NCBI GenBank assembly: GCA_945866215.1
Contig: CAMBGQ010000016.1
Location: 1 to 38,545 of the forward strand
Length of the DNA: 38,545 nucleotides
Reading direction: 5' to 3'
Origin: Opitutus sp. GAS368
Lineage (GTDB): Bacteria > Verrucomicrobiota > Verrucomicrobiia > Opitutales > UBA953
In this document: positions 1 to 7,157 of the stretch, piece by piece
Position numbering within the stretch: position 1 is the stretch's first letter
Layout of the letters: every line of letters starts with the position of its first letter
The notes under the pieces: generated by a model
What the model was told of the DNA's origin: nothing
Seen by the model: only the letters and a program-made list of their open reading frames with translations
The model's database searches: none
Position numbers and translations under genes: made by a program

Positions 1-837
1 TGTTTGCGAATCGAGCGGCTGAATGGCGAAGGCTTCGAGATTAAAGCCTGCGACCAACCAGAAGGTAATGGGCAGAAGAACCGCCAGCCAAAGAATGGCG
101 CGGGTCCAGAGGTTGGAGTCGGATAAGAGGCGGCGCAGGCCTGGGTAGACCATCCCGCGGAAGGCGAGTTCTTCCATGATGGGGGCACCCATCGTCACTG
201 CCAAAGCAATCGTCAGGAAGCGCCAAGTATCGACGTCGGTCTTGAGCACCGCATCCACGATCTCTTGTGGTTCGTCGGCGGGCGGGTGGCCGGCCCAGCC
301 GCTGAGGAAGAGCTGTTCCCAGGCCAGGTGGAGACCCTTCCAGACGAGCGAGGCGGCGAGTCCCAAGGCGAGGATCGCCAAGAACGCCAAGAGGATACGG
401 CCGAGGCCGACGCCGCGGAGCGCCTGGTGAAACGGCGAGCCAGTGTTTGCTGGTTCCTCCGAAGGGACGGAGGGCGCCCAATCGAGCGAGCGGGGCGCGA
501 GGGCGCCCATGGCGAGCATCGCAACGGCCGCCGCCAACTGGCCGCTGAAGGCCGCCGTGAACATATGCGCCTGCGAGATACCGAAGTCAGTCGAAGTGGA
601 TAAGCCTTGCATCACGAGTCCGGTCACGACGCCGAAGAGGATGCCGAAGGCGAGCAGCCCGGTGCCCAGTCCCATCGCGGCGTCGCCGATAGAGATCGTC
701 GAGAGAGTGTCCTTACCCGGTAGGTTGTGCCAGCATTTCAGCGCGAAGATGCCGGTGAAGGCCGCGCCGAGATTGATGACCAAGCATGCCCAGTCCCACG
801 GCCCGAAGGCATCGAGGGACAGCGTGAGCTCATCCAT
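1..837 (-). CDS. CPBP-family intramembrane metalloprotease, C-terminus cut by window edge
   Basis: The reading frame is open for 279 codons from an ATG at 837-835 to the window edge without a stop, so the C-terminus lies outside. The protein is rich in hydrophobic helices, for example around residues 15-30, 45-65, 85-100 and 145-165. Near residue 220 it has the motif EELAFRG, the first active-site motif (EExxxR) of the CPBP/Abi (CAAX-protease-like, PF02517) glutamic intramembrane proteases. The second and third motifs (FxxxH and HxxxN/D) would lie beyond the edge, so activity cannot be judged. The start lies 6 nt past the pyrC' stop, which suggests co-transcription with pyrB-pyrC'. The substrate is unknown; family members process prenylated proteins, bacteriocins or membrane proteins. 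The family call is firm and the role is unknown. Confidence 0.8.
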   Translation of the reverse strand, partial: MDELTLSLDAFGPWDWACLVINLGAAFTGIFALKCWHNLPGKDTLSTISIGDAAMGLGTGLLAFGILFGVVTGLVMQGLSTSTDFGISQAHMFTAAFSGQLAAAVAMLAMGALAPRSLDWAPSVPSEEPANTGSPFHQALRGVGLGRILLAFLAILALGLAASLVWKGLHLAWEQLFLSGWAGHPPADEPQEIVDAVLKTDVDTWRFLTIALAVTMGAPIMEELAFRGMVYPGLRRLLSDSNLWTRAILWLAVLLPITFWLVAGFNLEAFAIQPLDSQT

Positions 838-843
838 CGTCGC

Positions 844-2139
844 TTAGGCGCCGAAGACCTGACGACCGCCGACGAACGTTGCGCGGACGCGGCCCGTGAG
901 GGCGCGGCCGACGAGCGGGTTGTTGCCAGACTTCGAGGAGAGGTCGGCGGACGTGGGCGTCCAAGCGGCCTTCGGATCGAGAATGACCAAGTCGGCGAGG
1001 GCGCCGGCCTTGAGTGTGCCGGCGGCGAGGCCGAGGACCTTGGCCGGGCCGTGCGTCAGGCGGGCGATGAGTACGGGGAGTTTAGCGTGTCCGGCGGCCA
1101 CGAGTGCCGTGTGGGCGGCGGCGAAGGCTGTCTCCAGGGTCGCGGCGCCGAAGGGAGCCAGGTCGAACTCGCAATCCTTCTCGGTGGCCGTGCAGGGAGA
1201 GTGGTCGGAGCAGATCGCGTCGATCGTGCCGTCGACGAGCGCGGCGATGAGCGCCAGACGGTCGGCTTCCTCGCGGAGAGGTGGATTCGTCTTCAGGCTC
1301 GTACCGTAGTTCGCCAGCGCGGCGTCCGTGAGGAGTAGGTGCAGGGCGGAGACTTCGGCCGTGACCGCGAGTTGCTTCGCCTTGGCGCGGCGGACGATGT
1401 CGGCGGAACCGCCGGAGGAAAGGTGCTGCAAGTGGATGCGGGCCTTGGTGAGTTCGGCGAGGAGGCAATCGCTCGAGACCACGACTTCTTCGGCGGTGCG
1501 GGGCAGGCCGCGGAGACCGAGCCGGAGGGACCAGGCGCCTTCGTGCATCTGGCCGCCTTCGGTCATGCTGCTGTCTTGGCAGTGGTCGAGGACGACCAGG
1601 TCGAACATCGCAGCGTATTCCAGCGCGCGACGCATGATCTCGTTGTTCTGGACGCCCGAGGTCGTGTCGGTGACGGCGACCACGCCGGCCTTCTTCATCG
1701 TGCCGAGAGGGGCGAGAGCCTGGCCCTCGTGGCCCTTCGTGAGCGTGCCCGTGGGCAACACGCGCACGGCGGCGTCGCGCGCGCAGATCTCGCGGAGGAG
1801 TTGAATCGTGCCGACGTTGTCCGCCGCGGGGAGCGAGTCGGGCATCGTGACGAGGGTCGTGAAACCGCCGGCGGCGGCCGCGCGGGTGCCCGTGCGGATC
1901 GTCTCGCGGGCCGTGCGGCCCGGTTCACCGAGGCGGCAGTTCAGGTCGATGAAGCCCGGGGTGACCACGAGGCCCGTGCCATCGATGATGCGGGCCTTGG
2001 CCTGGTCAGCGGCGGAGAGCTGGTCGACGAACTTACCGTCGAGGGCGAAGACGTCGCCCTTCGCGTCGTCGCGCTGAGCGGAGGGATCGATCACGCGGGC
2101 GCCGCGGATCCAGAGGGGGGAGTTATCGGCGGGATTCAT
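844..2139 (-). CDS. pyrC': Dihydroorotase-like protein PyrC', probably non-catalytic
   Basis: 431 residues, the usual length for type I dihydroorotase. The amidohydrolase fold is clear: PGFID at 61-65, a DHC motif with H186, QHL with H239, the SDHSP motif with D312, and NPPLR near 285. The signature that normally reads DxHxHxREPG reads DLNCRLGEPG here (65-74). Both metal-binding histidines and the substrate-binding arginine are therefore replaced by Asn, Arg and Gly, and the His normally following DHAP is Cys. In Pseudomonas an inactive PyrC' of this kind is needed to assemble the aspartate carbamoyltransferase complex. The ATG overlaps the pyrB stop by 4 nt (ATGA), consistent with stoichiometric co-translation of a complex. 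I infer a structural or regulatory role, with an active dihydroorotase elsewhere in the genome. It is not a recent pseudogene, because the frame is intact and the rest is conserved. Confidence 0.88.
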   Translation of the reverse strand: MNPADNSPLWIRGARVIDPSAQRDDAKGDVFALDGKFVDQLSAADQAKARIIDGTGLVVTPGFIDLNCRLGEPGRTARETIRTGTRAAAAGGFTTLVTMPDSLPAADNVGTIQLLREICARDAAVRVLPTGTLTKGHEGQALAPLGTMKKAGVVAVTDTTSGVQNNEIMRRALEYAAMFDLVVLDHCQDSSMTEGGQMHEGAWSLRLGLRGLPRTAEEVVVSSDCLLAELTKARIHLQHLSSGGSADIVRRAKAKQLAVTAEVSALHLLLTDAALANYGTSLKTNPPLREEADRLALIAALVDGTIDAICSDHSPCTATEKDCEFDLAPFGAATLETAFAAAHTALVAAGHAKLPVLIARLTHGPAKVLGLAAGTLKAGALADLVILDPKAAWTPTSADLSSKSGNNPLVGRALTGRVRATFVGGRQVFGA

Positions 2140-3077
2140 CGGCTGATGGCTCCGGTGCAGAGGTGTAGGACGGCCATGCGGACGGCGACTCCGTTGCGCA
2201 CTTGTTCGAGGATGACCGAGCGGGGGCCGTCGGCGACTTCGCTTTCGACTTCGACGCCACGGTTGATGGGTCCGGGGTGCATGACGATCGCCTCGGGTTT
2301 GAGCCAGGCGGCGCGTTCGGCGTTGAGGCCGAACTGCGAGGTGTATTCGCCGAGCGAGGGGAAGTGCGTGGTCGTCTGGCGCTCATGCTGGATGCGAAGG
2401 AGCATGACCGCGTCGCAATCCTTCAGGGCTTCCTTGAGGTCATGGACGATACGGACTTGCGGGAAGGCTTCCTTCAGCGAGGCCGGGACAAGTGTCGCGG
2501 GGCCGGCGAGGGTGACTTGCGCGCCCAGCTTCGAAAGGCAGAGGATGTTGGAGCGGGCGACGCGGCTGAAGAGGATGTCGCCGAGGATGGTGACCTTGAG
2601 GCCTTCGACCTTACCGAAGCGCTGGCGGAGCGTGAAGGCGTCGAGCAGGGCCTGCGTCGGGTGTTCGTGGGCGCCGTCGCCGGCGTTGATGACCGAGATG
2701 TCGAGGACCGAGCCCAGGTCGCGGGCCGAGCCGGCGGAGGAGTGGCGCATCACAATCGCGTCGACGCCCATCGCACTGATGTTCATCGCCGTGTCGCGCA
2801 GGGTCTCGCCCTTGACGAGGGAGGACGCCGTCGTGTTGATCGACACCACTTCGGCGCCGAGCTTCTTGGCTGAGATTTCGAAGGCCGTGCGGGTGCGCGT
2901 GCTCGGTTCGAGGAAGAGGTTCACCACCGTGCGGCCCTTCATCAGGTCGAGGCCCTTACCCGGCGCGAGCGCGGGCAGGAACTGGTCGGCTTGGCGGAAG
3001 AGTAGTTCGATTTCGGGGCGGGAAAGCTCCTCGATGCCGGTCAGGTCTTTTTTCGTCCAGGTGTCTTGTGGGGCCAT
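2136..3077 (-). CDS. pyrB: Aspartate carbamoyltransferase catalytic subunit
   Basis: Catalyses carbamoyl phosphate + L-aspartate to N-carbamoyl-L-aspartate, the committed step of de novo pyrimidine synthesis, in the cytoplasm. Family motifs are complete: the carbamoyl-phosphate loop STRTRTAFE, the HPTQALLD motif, LRIQHER and MHPGPINRG. From the ATG at 3077 the protein is 313 residues and begins MAPQDTWTKKDLTG, close to the usual N-terminus. An in-frame ATG at 3116 would add 13 residues of low family resemblance and would place the palindrome at 3097-3111 inside the coding region, so I prefer the shorter form. No regulatory subunit gene (pyrI) is adjacent. The 4-nt overlap with pyrC' suggests a PyrB-PyrC' complex as in pseudomonads. 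Confidence 0.95.
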   Translation of the reverse strand: MAPQDTWTKKDLTGIEELSRPEIELLFRQADQFLPALAPGKGLDLMKGRTVVNLFLEPSTRTRTAFEISAKKLGAEVVSINTTASSLVKGETLRDTAMNISAMGVDAIVMRHSSAGSARDLGSVLDISVINAGDGAHEHPTQALLDAFTLRQRFGKVEGLKVTILGDILFSRVARSNILCLSKLGAQVTLAGPATLVPASLKEAFPQVRIVHDLKEALKDCDAVMLLRIQHERQTTTHFPSLGEYTSQFGLNAERAAWLKPEAIVMHPGPINRGVEVESEVADGPRSVILEQVRNGVAVRMAVLHLCTGAISR

Positions 3078-3096
3078 GCGGTGAGGTTCCGGTGGC

Positions 3097-3111
3097 CCTA
3101 ACGAGGTTAGG
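3097..3111. promoter_or_regulatory. Small palindrome in the pyrB leader
   Basis: CCTAAC and GTTAGG flank a 3-nt spacer (GAG) 19 nt upstream of the preferred pyrB ATG. It could be an operator half-site pair or an RNA hairpin near the ribosome-binding region. The sequence shows only the symmetry; no known pyrimidine regulator motif is recognised. Confidence 0.3.
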
Positions 3112-3161
3112 ACCATTGGGAAAGTGCGGAGGGAAGGCCCTTGGTCAAGGGATTTGCGGAA

Positions 3162-3291
3162 GGGGCAGGGCCAGGGGCAGGGCTAGGGACAGGTTTCGAT
3201 TACTTAGGGACAAAAATAGGGTCCGTGGCAGGCGATACCTGACATGGCCTCATCCTTCTGGTCCTGTCCGTGTCCCTGCCCCTGTCCCTCG
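3162..3291. repeat. Long inverted repeat A, hexamer arms (AGGGRC type)
   Basis: The left arm 3167-3193 and right arm 3263-3289 are inverted copies matching at 23 of 27 positions. Both arms are degenerate tandem hexamers such as AGGGGC and AGGGAC. The roughly 70-nt interior holds a small hairpin CAGG-CGATA-CCTG. On the minus strand the arm begins about 5 nt after the trpA stop, so in an mRNA it would form a 3' hairpin separating trpA from pyrB. The left arm has five G-runs with 2-3 nt loops and so has G-quadruplex potential. Same arm class as the element at 25149-25223. Confidence 0.8.
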
Positions 3292-3295
3292 AAGT

Positions 3296-4087
3296 TTACT
3301 TCGCTAGCAGTTCCCTGACCTTCGCGCCGATGGCGGCCGCGGCCTGGGATTTATTGTCCTTATGGGCGGCGACGACGTTCACCAAGGCGCTGCCAACGAC
3401 CACGCCGTCGGCGACCTTGGCGATGGCCTGCACGTGGGCGGCGGTGGAGACGCCGAAGCCGACGCAGATGGGCAGGGCGGTATGCTTACGGATCTCGGTG
3501 ACCGCGGCGGCGAGGTTGGCGGCCAATTCGGAGCGTTCACCGGTCACGCCTTCGCGCGAGACGTAGTAGATGAAGCCCGAGGCGTGCTTCGCGATGAGGC
3601 TGATGCGGGCGGGCGGCGTGGTTGGAGCCACGATGAAGATATTGGCGAGTCCGTGTTTCTTCGAGGCCGCGATCAGGTCGGAAGCTTCCTCGGGCGGGCA
3701 GTCGAGGACGAGCAGGCCGTCGGCGCCGGCGGCGCGGACCTTGGCGCAGTAACCTTCGAGGCCCAAAGAGAACAGCAGGTTATAATAACAATAGAGCACG
3801 ATCGGCTTGTCCGTCCCGGCGCGCACCGCGCGGAGCACGTCGAGTAGGCCCTCGTAGGTCATGCCCCCTTCGAGAGCGCGTTGGGCCGCGAGTTGGTTGG
3901 TCAGGCCATCGGCGAGGGGGTCGGAGAAGGGTACGCCCACCTCGAGCACGTCGGCGCCGTTCTGCGCCAGGGAAAGGAGCACGGCCTTGGAGGTCTCGAC
4001 GTCGGGGTCGCCGGCGCAGACGTAGCTCACGAAGGCCGGGCGGCCTTCGGCTTGGCAGCGGGCGAACGTCTGGGCTAAGCGATCCAT
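3296..4087 (-). CDS. trpA: Tryptophan synthase alpha chain
   Basis: 263 residues. It cleaves indole-3-glycerol phosphate to indole and glyceraldehyde 3-phosphate and passes indole to TrpB. The first motif FVSYVCAGDPD and the catalytic block EVGVPFSDPLADG are present. Counting from the ATG at 4087, the catalytic acids fall at Glu49 and Asp60, the same numbers as in the enterobacterial enzyme, which supports this start. A longer in-frame start at 4273 would translate the antisense of tRNA-Leu and is rejected. No trpB or other trp gene is adjacent; the gene stands between the tRNA and the pyr genes and is separated from pyrB by inverted repeat A. Confidence 0.96.
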   Translation of the reverse strand: MDRLAQTFARCQAEGRPAFVSYVCAGDPDVETSKAVLLSLAQNGADVLEVGVPFSDPLADGLTNQLAAQRALEGGMTYEGLLDVLRAVRAGTDKPIVLYCYYNLLFSLGLEGYCAKVRAAGADGLLVLDCPPEEASDLIAASKKHGLANIFIVAPTTPPARISLIAKHASGFIYYVSREGVTGERSELAANLAAAVTEIRKHTALPICVGFGVSTAAHVQAIAKVADGVVVGSALVNVVAAHKDNKSQAAAAIGAKVRELLAK

Positions 4088-4191
4088 AGGCGAAAGGAAG
4101 CCGGGTTTGGTGCGGAGGGCAAGGCGAAGGCGAACGCCGCCCGCTTTCCCGGGTTGCCAATCGGGGGCGTGTCCGCACTTTGGAGCCGTCG

Positions 4192-4272
4192 GCCCAAGTG
4201 GTGGAATGGTATACACATCAGACTTAAAATCTGCCGCCGAAAGGCTTACCGGTTCGAGTCCGGTCTTGGGCA
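4192..4272 (+). tRNA. tRNA-Leu (anticodon UAA)
   Basis: The acceptor stem GCCCAAG pairs with CTTGGGC, with discriminator A as expected for Leu. The anticodon stem CAGA/TCTG encloses the loop CTTAAAA (anticodon TAA). There is a long variable arm (GCC-GAAA-GGC), as in class II tRNAs, and a T-arm ACCGG-TTCGAGT-CCGGT. CCA is not encoded; it must be added after transcription. Confidence 0.96.
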
Positions 4273-4285
4273 CGGCAAAATGGAA

Positions 4286-4318
4286 CAGGCCGCACGGGTG
4301 GTGCGGCCTGTCTTCCCG
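4286..4318 (+). terminator. Hairpin terminator after tRNA-Leu
   Basis: A perfect 10-bp stem CAGGCCGCAC / GTGCGGCCTG with a 5-nt loop lies 14 nt after the tRNA end. It is followed by a weak pyrimidine tract (TCTTCCCGCTTT). The stem is strong but the U-tract is poor. Confidence 0.65.
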
Positions 4319-4521
4319 CTTTCCGGGATAAATAAGTCCAGAGTCCTAGCTACGGGACTCTGGGGTCGGGTACGGAGAGTTTTATTCCTGCTTCCGTTAG
4401 TCGCCCTCGCGACTGCTGCGTCCTTTATAAGGGAGGCTCTTACCTGAGTGAAATTGACTGAGCGTGTTGTGCTCATCCCCCAAGGTGTTGTCAACGGATT
4501 CGTCGAAAAACTCCGATAATA
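4319..4521. other. Gene-free region with hairpins; no clear gene
   Basis: About 200 nt between the tRNA-Leu terminator and the yhhQ terminator hold no credible gene. They contain a 9-bp perfect hairpin at 4338-4363 (CCAGAGTCC / GGACTCTGG, 8-nt loop) and a 6-bp hairpin near 4400 (AGTCGC-CCTC-GCGACT). On the minus strand the first hairpin is followed by a T-rich stretch (ACTTATTTATC), so a short minus-strand RNA ending there is possible. A minus-strand TTGACA at 4494-4489 has no good -10 partner. The one open frame here runs antisense through the tRNA and is not convincing. Confidence 0.4.
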
Positions 4522-4573
4522 GGACAAAAAGTCGATTGGAGGCCATTAAAGCCCGCGGAAACGGGGTGCCTCC
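4522..4573 (-). terminator. Probable terminator of the yhhQ transcript
   Basis: On the minus strand GGAGGC (4573-4568) pairs with GCCTCC (4543-4538) around an inner C/G-rich segment. It is followed by AATCGACTTTTTG. It begins 2 nt past the yhhQ stop codon. The stem is interrupted, so confidence is moderate. Confidence 0.45.
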
Positions 4574-4575
4574 GC

Positions 4576-5280
4576 TTAGCGCCGGAGGCTGAAAGGCGTG
4601 AAATCGGTGTCGGTGTCATACGCATCGACGCCTTCGACCTGCTTCAGCTTCGCGCAGACGACGGTCGTCACGGGCGTCATGACCACCTCGACGAGCACCT
4701 TGAAGATCCAATTGGCTAACATCACCGCGAGGAGCGTCTGCGGGCTCCAGATTCCGAGGAAGGCGAGCGGGTAGAAGATCAGGCTATCGACGCCTTGGCC
4801 GACGACGGTGGAGCCAATGAAGCGGGCCCACGGATGCTTGCCGCCCATGCGTACCTTCATTTTCGCGAGGACGTAGGAGTTGAGGAAGTCGCCGACGCAG
4901 AAAGCGACAATCGAGCCGAGGGCGATCCGCCAGCCGCCGCCGAAGCAGGTCTCGAGCGCGGGTTGCAGCTGCGCGCTGAACGGCTCGTTCGGGCTGGCCG
5001 GCATCGCGAGCACGATCCACGTCATCACCGTCGCGAAGATCATTGCGGCGAAACCCGACCAAATCACTCGGCGCGCCAGGGCGTAGCCGTAGACTTCGGT
5101 GAGGATATCACCGAAGATATACGACAGCGGGAAGAACAGGTTGCCCGCGCCGAAATCGGTCTTGCCGAAGAAGGGCAGGTCGAGTTGCACGACCTTGGCT
5201 GGGCCAATGAGGTTGGAGCAGAGGAGCACCGCGACGAACGCGCCGAGGATGAGGTCGTAGTAGCGGTAGCTGCGGTTCAT
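4576..5280 (-). CDS. yhhQ: Queuosine precursor transporter (YhhQ/QPTR family)
   Basis: 234 residues with about six hydrophobic membrane segments. Family signatures (PF02592) are present: FPLSYIFGDILTEVYGY near residues 50-66 and RFIGSTVVGQGVDSLIF near 150-166. Members import queuine or preQ0/preQ1 bases for modification of tRNA wobble G34; which precursor is carried cannot be told here. It lies 53 bp downstream of the SGNH hydrolase gene on the same strand. No preQ1 riboswitch was recognised in that gap. Confidence 0.9.
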   Translation of the reverse strand: MNRSYRYYDLILGAFVAVLLCSNLIGPAKVVQLDLPFFGKTDFGAGNLFFPLSYIFGDILTEVYGYALARRVIWSGFAAMIFATVMTWIVLAMPASPNEPFSAQLQPALETCFGGGWRIALGSIVAFCVGDFLNSYVLAKMKVRMGGKHPWARFIGSTVVGQGVDSLIFYPLAFLGIWSPQTLLAVMLANWIFKVLVEVVMTPVTTVVCAKLKQVEGVDAYDTDTDFTPFSLRR

Positions 5281-5333
5281 CGGCGATTAGGTTGATGGGT
5301 TCGGCTCCGTTCGCCAGCGGGGAGGGCGAAAAA

Positions 5334-6491
5334 TCAGCGGCCGAGGGCGGCCTTGAGGAAGGGCTCGAAGATATCGGCCTGGCGATGGAAGCCCAAGTCG
5401 CTCGCGTGCGAGCCGTCCGTGGCCCCATCGCCGTCGTCGCCGTAGAGAAGGTCGCCGGGCACGTAGGACAGGCCTTTGACGCCTTCCTTCACGAGTTGCT
5501 CATAAGCGGCCTTGAGCGCGGCGTGGTTCGCGTCGTGGTGCAGGCGCAGCGAGGCTTTAAGCCACGCGTCGGTGTTACGGCGGTCCTCGACGAGGATGAT
5601 CGGGGTGTCGGGATGGGCGGCGCGGAGTTGCTTCACGAGCGGCATACATTTCTCGGCGACGGCTGCTGCGTTCATGTTCGGGAGACAGTCGATCACGTAG
5701 GCGGCGGCGTCGATGCGCGTGAGGAATTCGCCGACGGCTTGGTCCATGCGGCCGTTGCCCGAGAAGCCGAGGTTCACGACCGGCACGTCAAAGCGGCGGC
5801 CGAGGATGGCCGTGTGCACCATGCCTGGTCGGCTGGCGCAGGCACCGTGCGTGATCGAGGTACCGTAGAAGACGACTGGCTTCGCGCGCGGTTTGAGGCC
5901 GACGAACTTTTTGCCTTCGGTCACGCCGACGTTGAGGAATTCGACGCCGTTATAGAGCGGGAGGTAGATGGCGTAGTCGCGTTCGCCCGCGTCGAGGCCT
6001 TCGGCGATGCGGACCTTCATCTCTTGCGTGGTAGGACGGACGACCTGCACCCAGCGCCACTTACCGTTCTCGTCGCGGGCGTAGAGGTCGAGGCCGCTGA
6101 CGCCGGTGGCGGGCATGTGCGGCTGCTCGAGCTTCGGCTTGGTCACCTTGTAATGGGCATAGATCGTCGTGGCGTCGGTGCGGAAGCGGAACAGCAGGCC
6201 CGCGCTATCGCGGCTCAGGCCCCAGACCGCCGGCGTGACCTTACCATCGGCCTCGGCGGGCAGGCGGTCGAAGTAGCTCTTACGCTCCGCGTCGGGGAGG
6301 GCGCGGCCTTCGAGGTCCGTCGCGCGGACGTCGTGCCAAGAGATTTTCTCGTCGGTGCGTACTGCGAAACGGTCGACGGACTTCGGTGCGGCCTTGGCGG
6401 CCGGGGCTTTTGCGGCGGACTTGGTCTGCTGAGCGAAGCCCGCGGCGCCGAGGCAGAGGAGGGTAACGAGGAGGGCGGTGGTGGGGCGCAT
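5334..6491 (-). CDS. Secreted SGNH/GDSL-family hydrolase
   Basis: 385 residues. An N-terminal signal peptide (residues 1-20, ending GAAGFA) directs export. An N-terminal beta-rich domain (about 40-200) contains GLDLY (133-137), as in proteins with a GxDLY domain before a GDSL-type lipase. The SGNH domain follows: GTSITHG with nucleophile Ser212, Gly245 in GFSGNGRMD, Asn272 in CLPNMN, and the D-G-S-H acid/base pair Asp359/His362. All catalytic blocks are present. Family members deacetylate or de-esterify polysaccharides or lipids; the substrate is unknown. It starts 8 nt after the preceding coiled-coil gene and is probably in one transcript with it and yhhQ. Confidence 0.9.
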   Translation of the reverse strand: MRPTTALLVTLLCLGAAGFAQQTKSAAKAPAAKAAPKSVDRFAVRTDEKISWHDVRATDLEGRALPDAERKSYFDRLPAEADGKVTPAVWGLSRDSAGLLFRFRTDATTIYAHYKVTKPKLEQPHMPATGVSGLDLYARDENGKWRWVQVVRPTTQEMKVRIAEGLDAGERDYAIYLPLYNGVEFLNVGVTEGKKFVGLKPRAKPVVFYGTSITHGACASRPGMVHTAILGRRFDVPVVNLGFSGNGRMDQAVGEFLTRIDAAAYVIDCLPNMNAAAVAEKCMPLVKQLRAAHPDTPIILVEDRRNTDAWLKASLRLHHDANHAALKAAYEQLVKEGVKGLSYVPGDLLYGDDGDGATDGSHASDLGFHRQADIFEPFLKAALGR

Positions 6492-6499
6492 GAGGAAAA

Positions 6500-7126
6500 T
6501 CAGAGGGCGGTGCCGTGCGTCATCGCGATCGCCCGGATCTCGGCGAGCGGCTTCTCATAGGCATCGAGGGCGGCGACGTAGTCCTCGCGGGCCTTATCGG
6601 CGCGCTGGAACGCGGATTCCGTGGTCGCCTTGGTCTTGTCGAGGTTCGCCTGGGCTTTGGCTTCCATGTCTTCGGCGGCGGCGAGCGACACCGAGGTGTT
6701 GCGAATCTGTTCTTGTAGAAAGAGGATTTCGCGGACGTCGATATTAGGCTGGCTGCGGAGAAAGGTGAGCTGCTGACGGAGCGCCTCGAGGCTGCGGTTC
6801 AGACGGCTGACGCGCTCCGACTCGCGAGTCACGTTGGACTGCGCGCGATTGACGAGCGCCTCGGCCTTCATCTTGTCTTCGAGCGAGCGCTTATATTCCT
6901 CGAAACGCAGCTTCGTGCGCGGGTAATTGGCCGTCGACATCAGTTGGACGACACCTTCCTTGGTGACGTAGGGTATCTGGTAGCGTCGGTTATCGATTCG
7001 CAGGATGTATTTCTCCCCCGGCTGGTCATAGATAATCGGCAGGGATTGCGGGGCCTCCGGTTCAGCGGCCACGGCCGGCAGGATGCCCAGCAGGAGCAGA
7101 CCAAGGAGGGAGGGGAAGACCTTCAC
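6500..7126 (-). CDS. Secreted coiled-coil protein of unknown function
   Basis: 208 residues. The N-terminus is a clear signal peptide (LLGLLLLGILPAVA, cleavage probably after AVA). A short segment around 30-60 (residues YILRIDNRRYQIPYVTKEG) looks folded. From about 70 to 195 the protein is charged and Ala/Leu/Arg/Glu-rich with heptad character, so a long coiled coil is likely, located in the periplasm. I recognise no family. It lies 31 nt after tetR and 8 nt before the SGNH hydrolase gene, all on the minus strand, so co-transcription is plausible. Confidence 0.75.
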   Translation of the reverse strand: MKVFPSLLGLLLLGILPAVAAEPEAPQSLPIIYDQPGEKYILRIDNRRYQIPYVTKEGVVQLMSTANYPRTKLRFEEYKRSLEDKMKAEALVNRAQSNVTRESERVSRLNRSLEALRQQLTFLRSQPNIDVREILFLQEQIRNTSVSLAAAEDMEAKAQANLDKTKATTESAFQRADKAREDYVAALDAYEKPLAEIRAIAMTHGTAL

Positions 7127-7157
7127 CTCTTCTTTCTATGCCGCCTGTCGCGGGCAG

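Noticed and set aside
844-2139. pyrC' as a decaying pseudogene
   Set aside because: The frame is intact at full length, translationally coupled to pyrB, and the rest of the fold is well conserved, so selective maintenance of a non-catalytic role is more likely.
1339-3084. Long plus-strand open frame (581 codons) across pyrC' and pyrB
   Set aside because: It is antisense to two clearly conserved genes. Its translation is low-complexity Gly/Arg/Ala-rich with no family motif, as expected for GC-rich shadows.
4088-4273. N-terminal extension of trpA
   Set aside because: It would translate the antisense of tRNA-Leu; the ATG at 4087 gives Glu49/Asp60 numbering that matches known TrpA.
4338-4363. 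preQ1-I riboswitch look-alike (hairpin containing CTAGCTAC) near the queuosine transporter gene
   Set aside because: It lacks the A-rich tail needed for the pseudoknot, its stem pairs fully through the region that should be open, and it lies downstream of yhhQ on the opposite strand.
4466-4494. Minus-strand promoter based on TTGACA at 4494-4489
   Set aside because: The hexamer at the right spacing is CACAAC, a poor -10, so it is not reported as a promoter.
5292-6560. Plus-strand open frame (422 codons) antisense to the SGNH hydrolase
   Set aside because: The minus strand encodes a complete signal peptide and SGNH catalytic blocks; the plus frame has no recognisable domain and a composition typical of an antisense frame.
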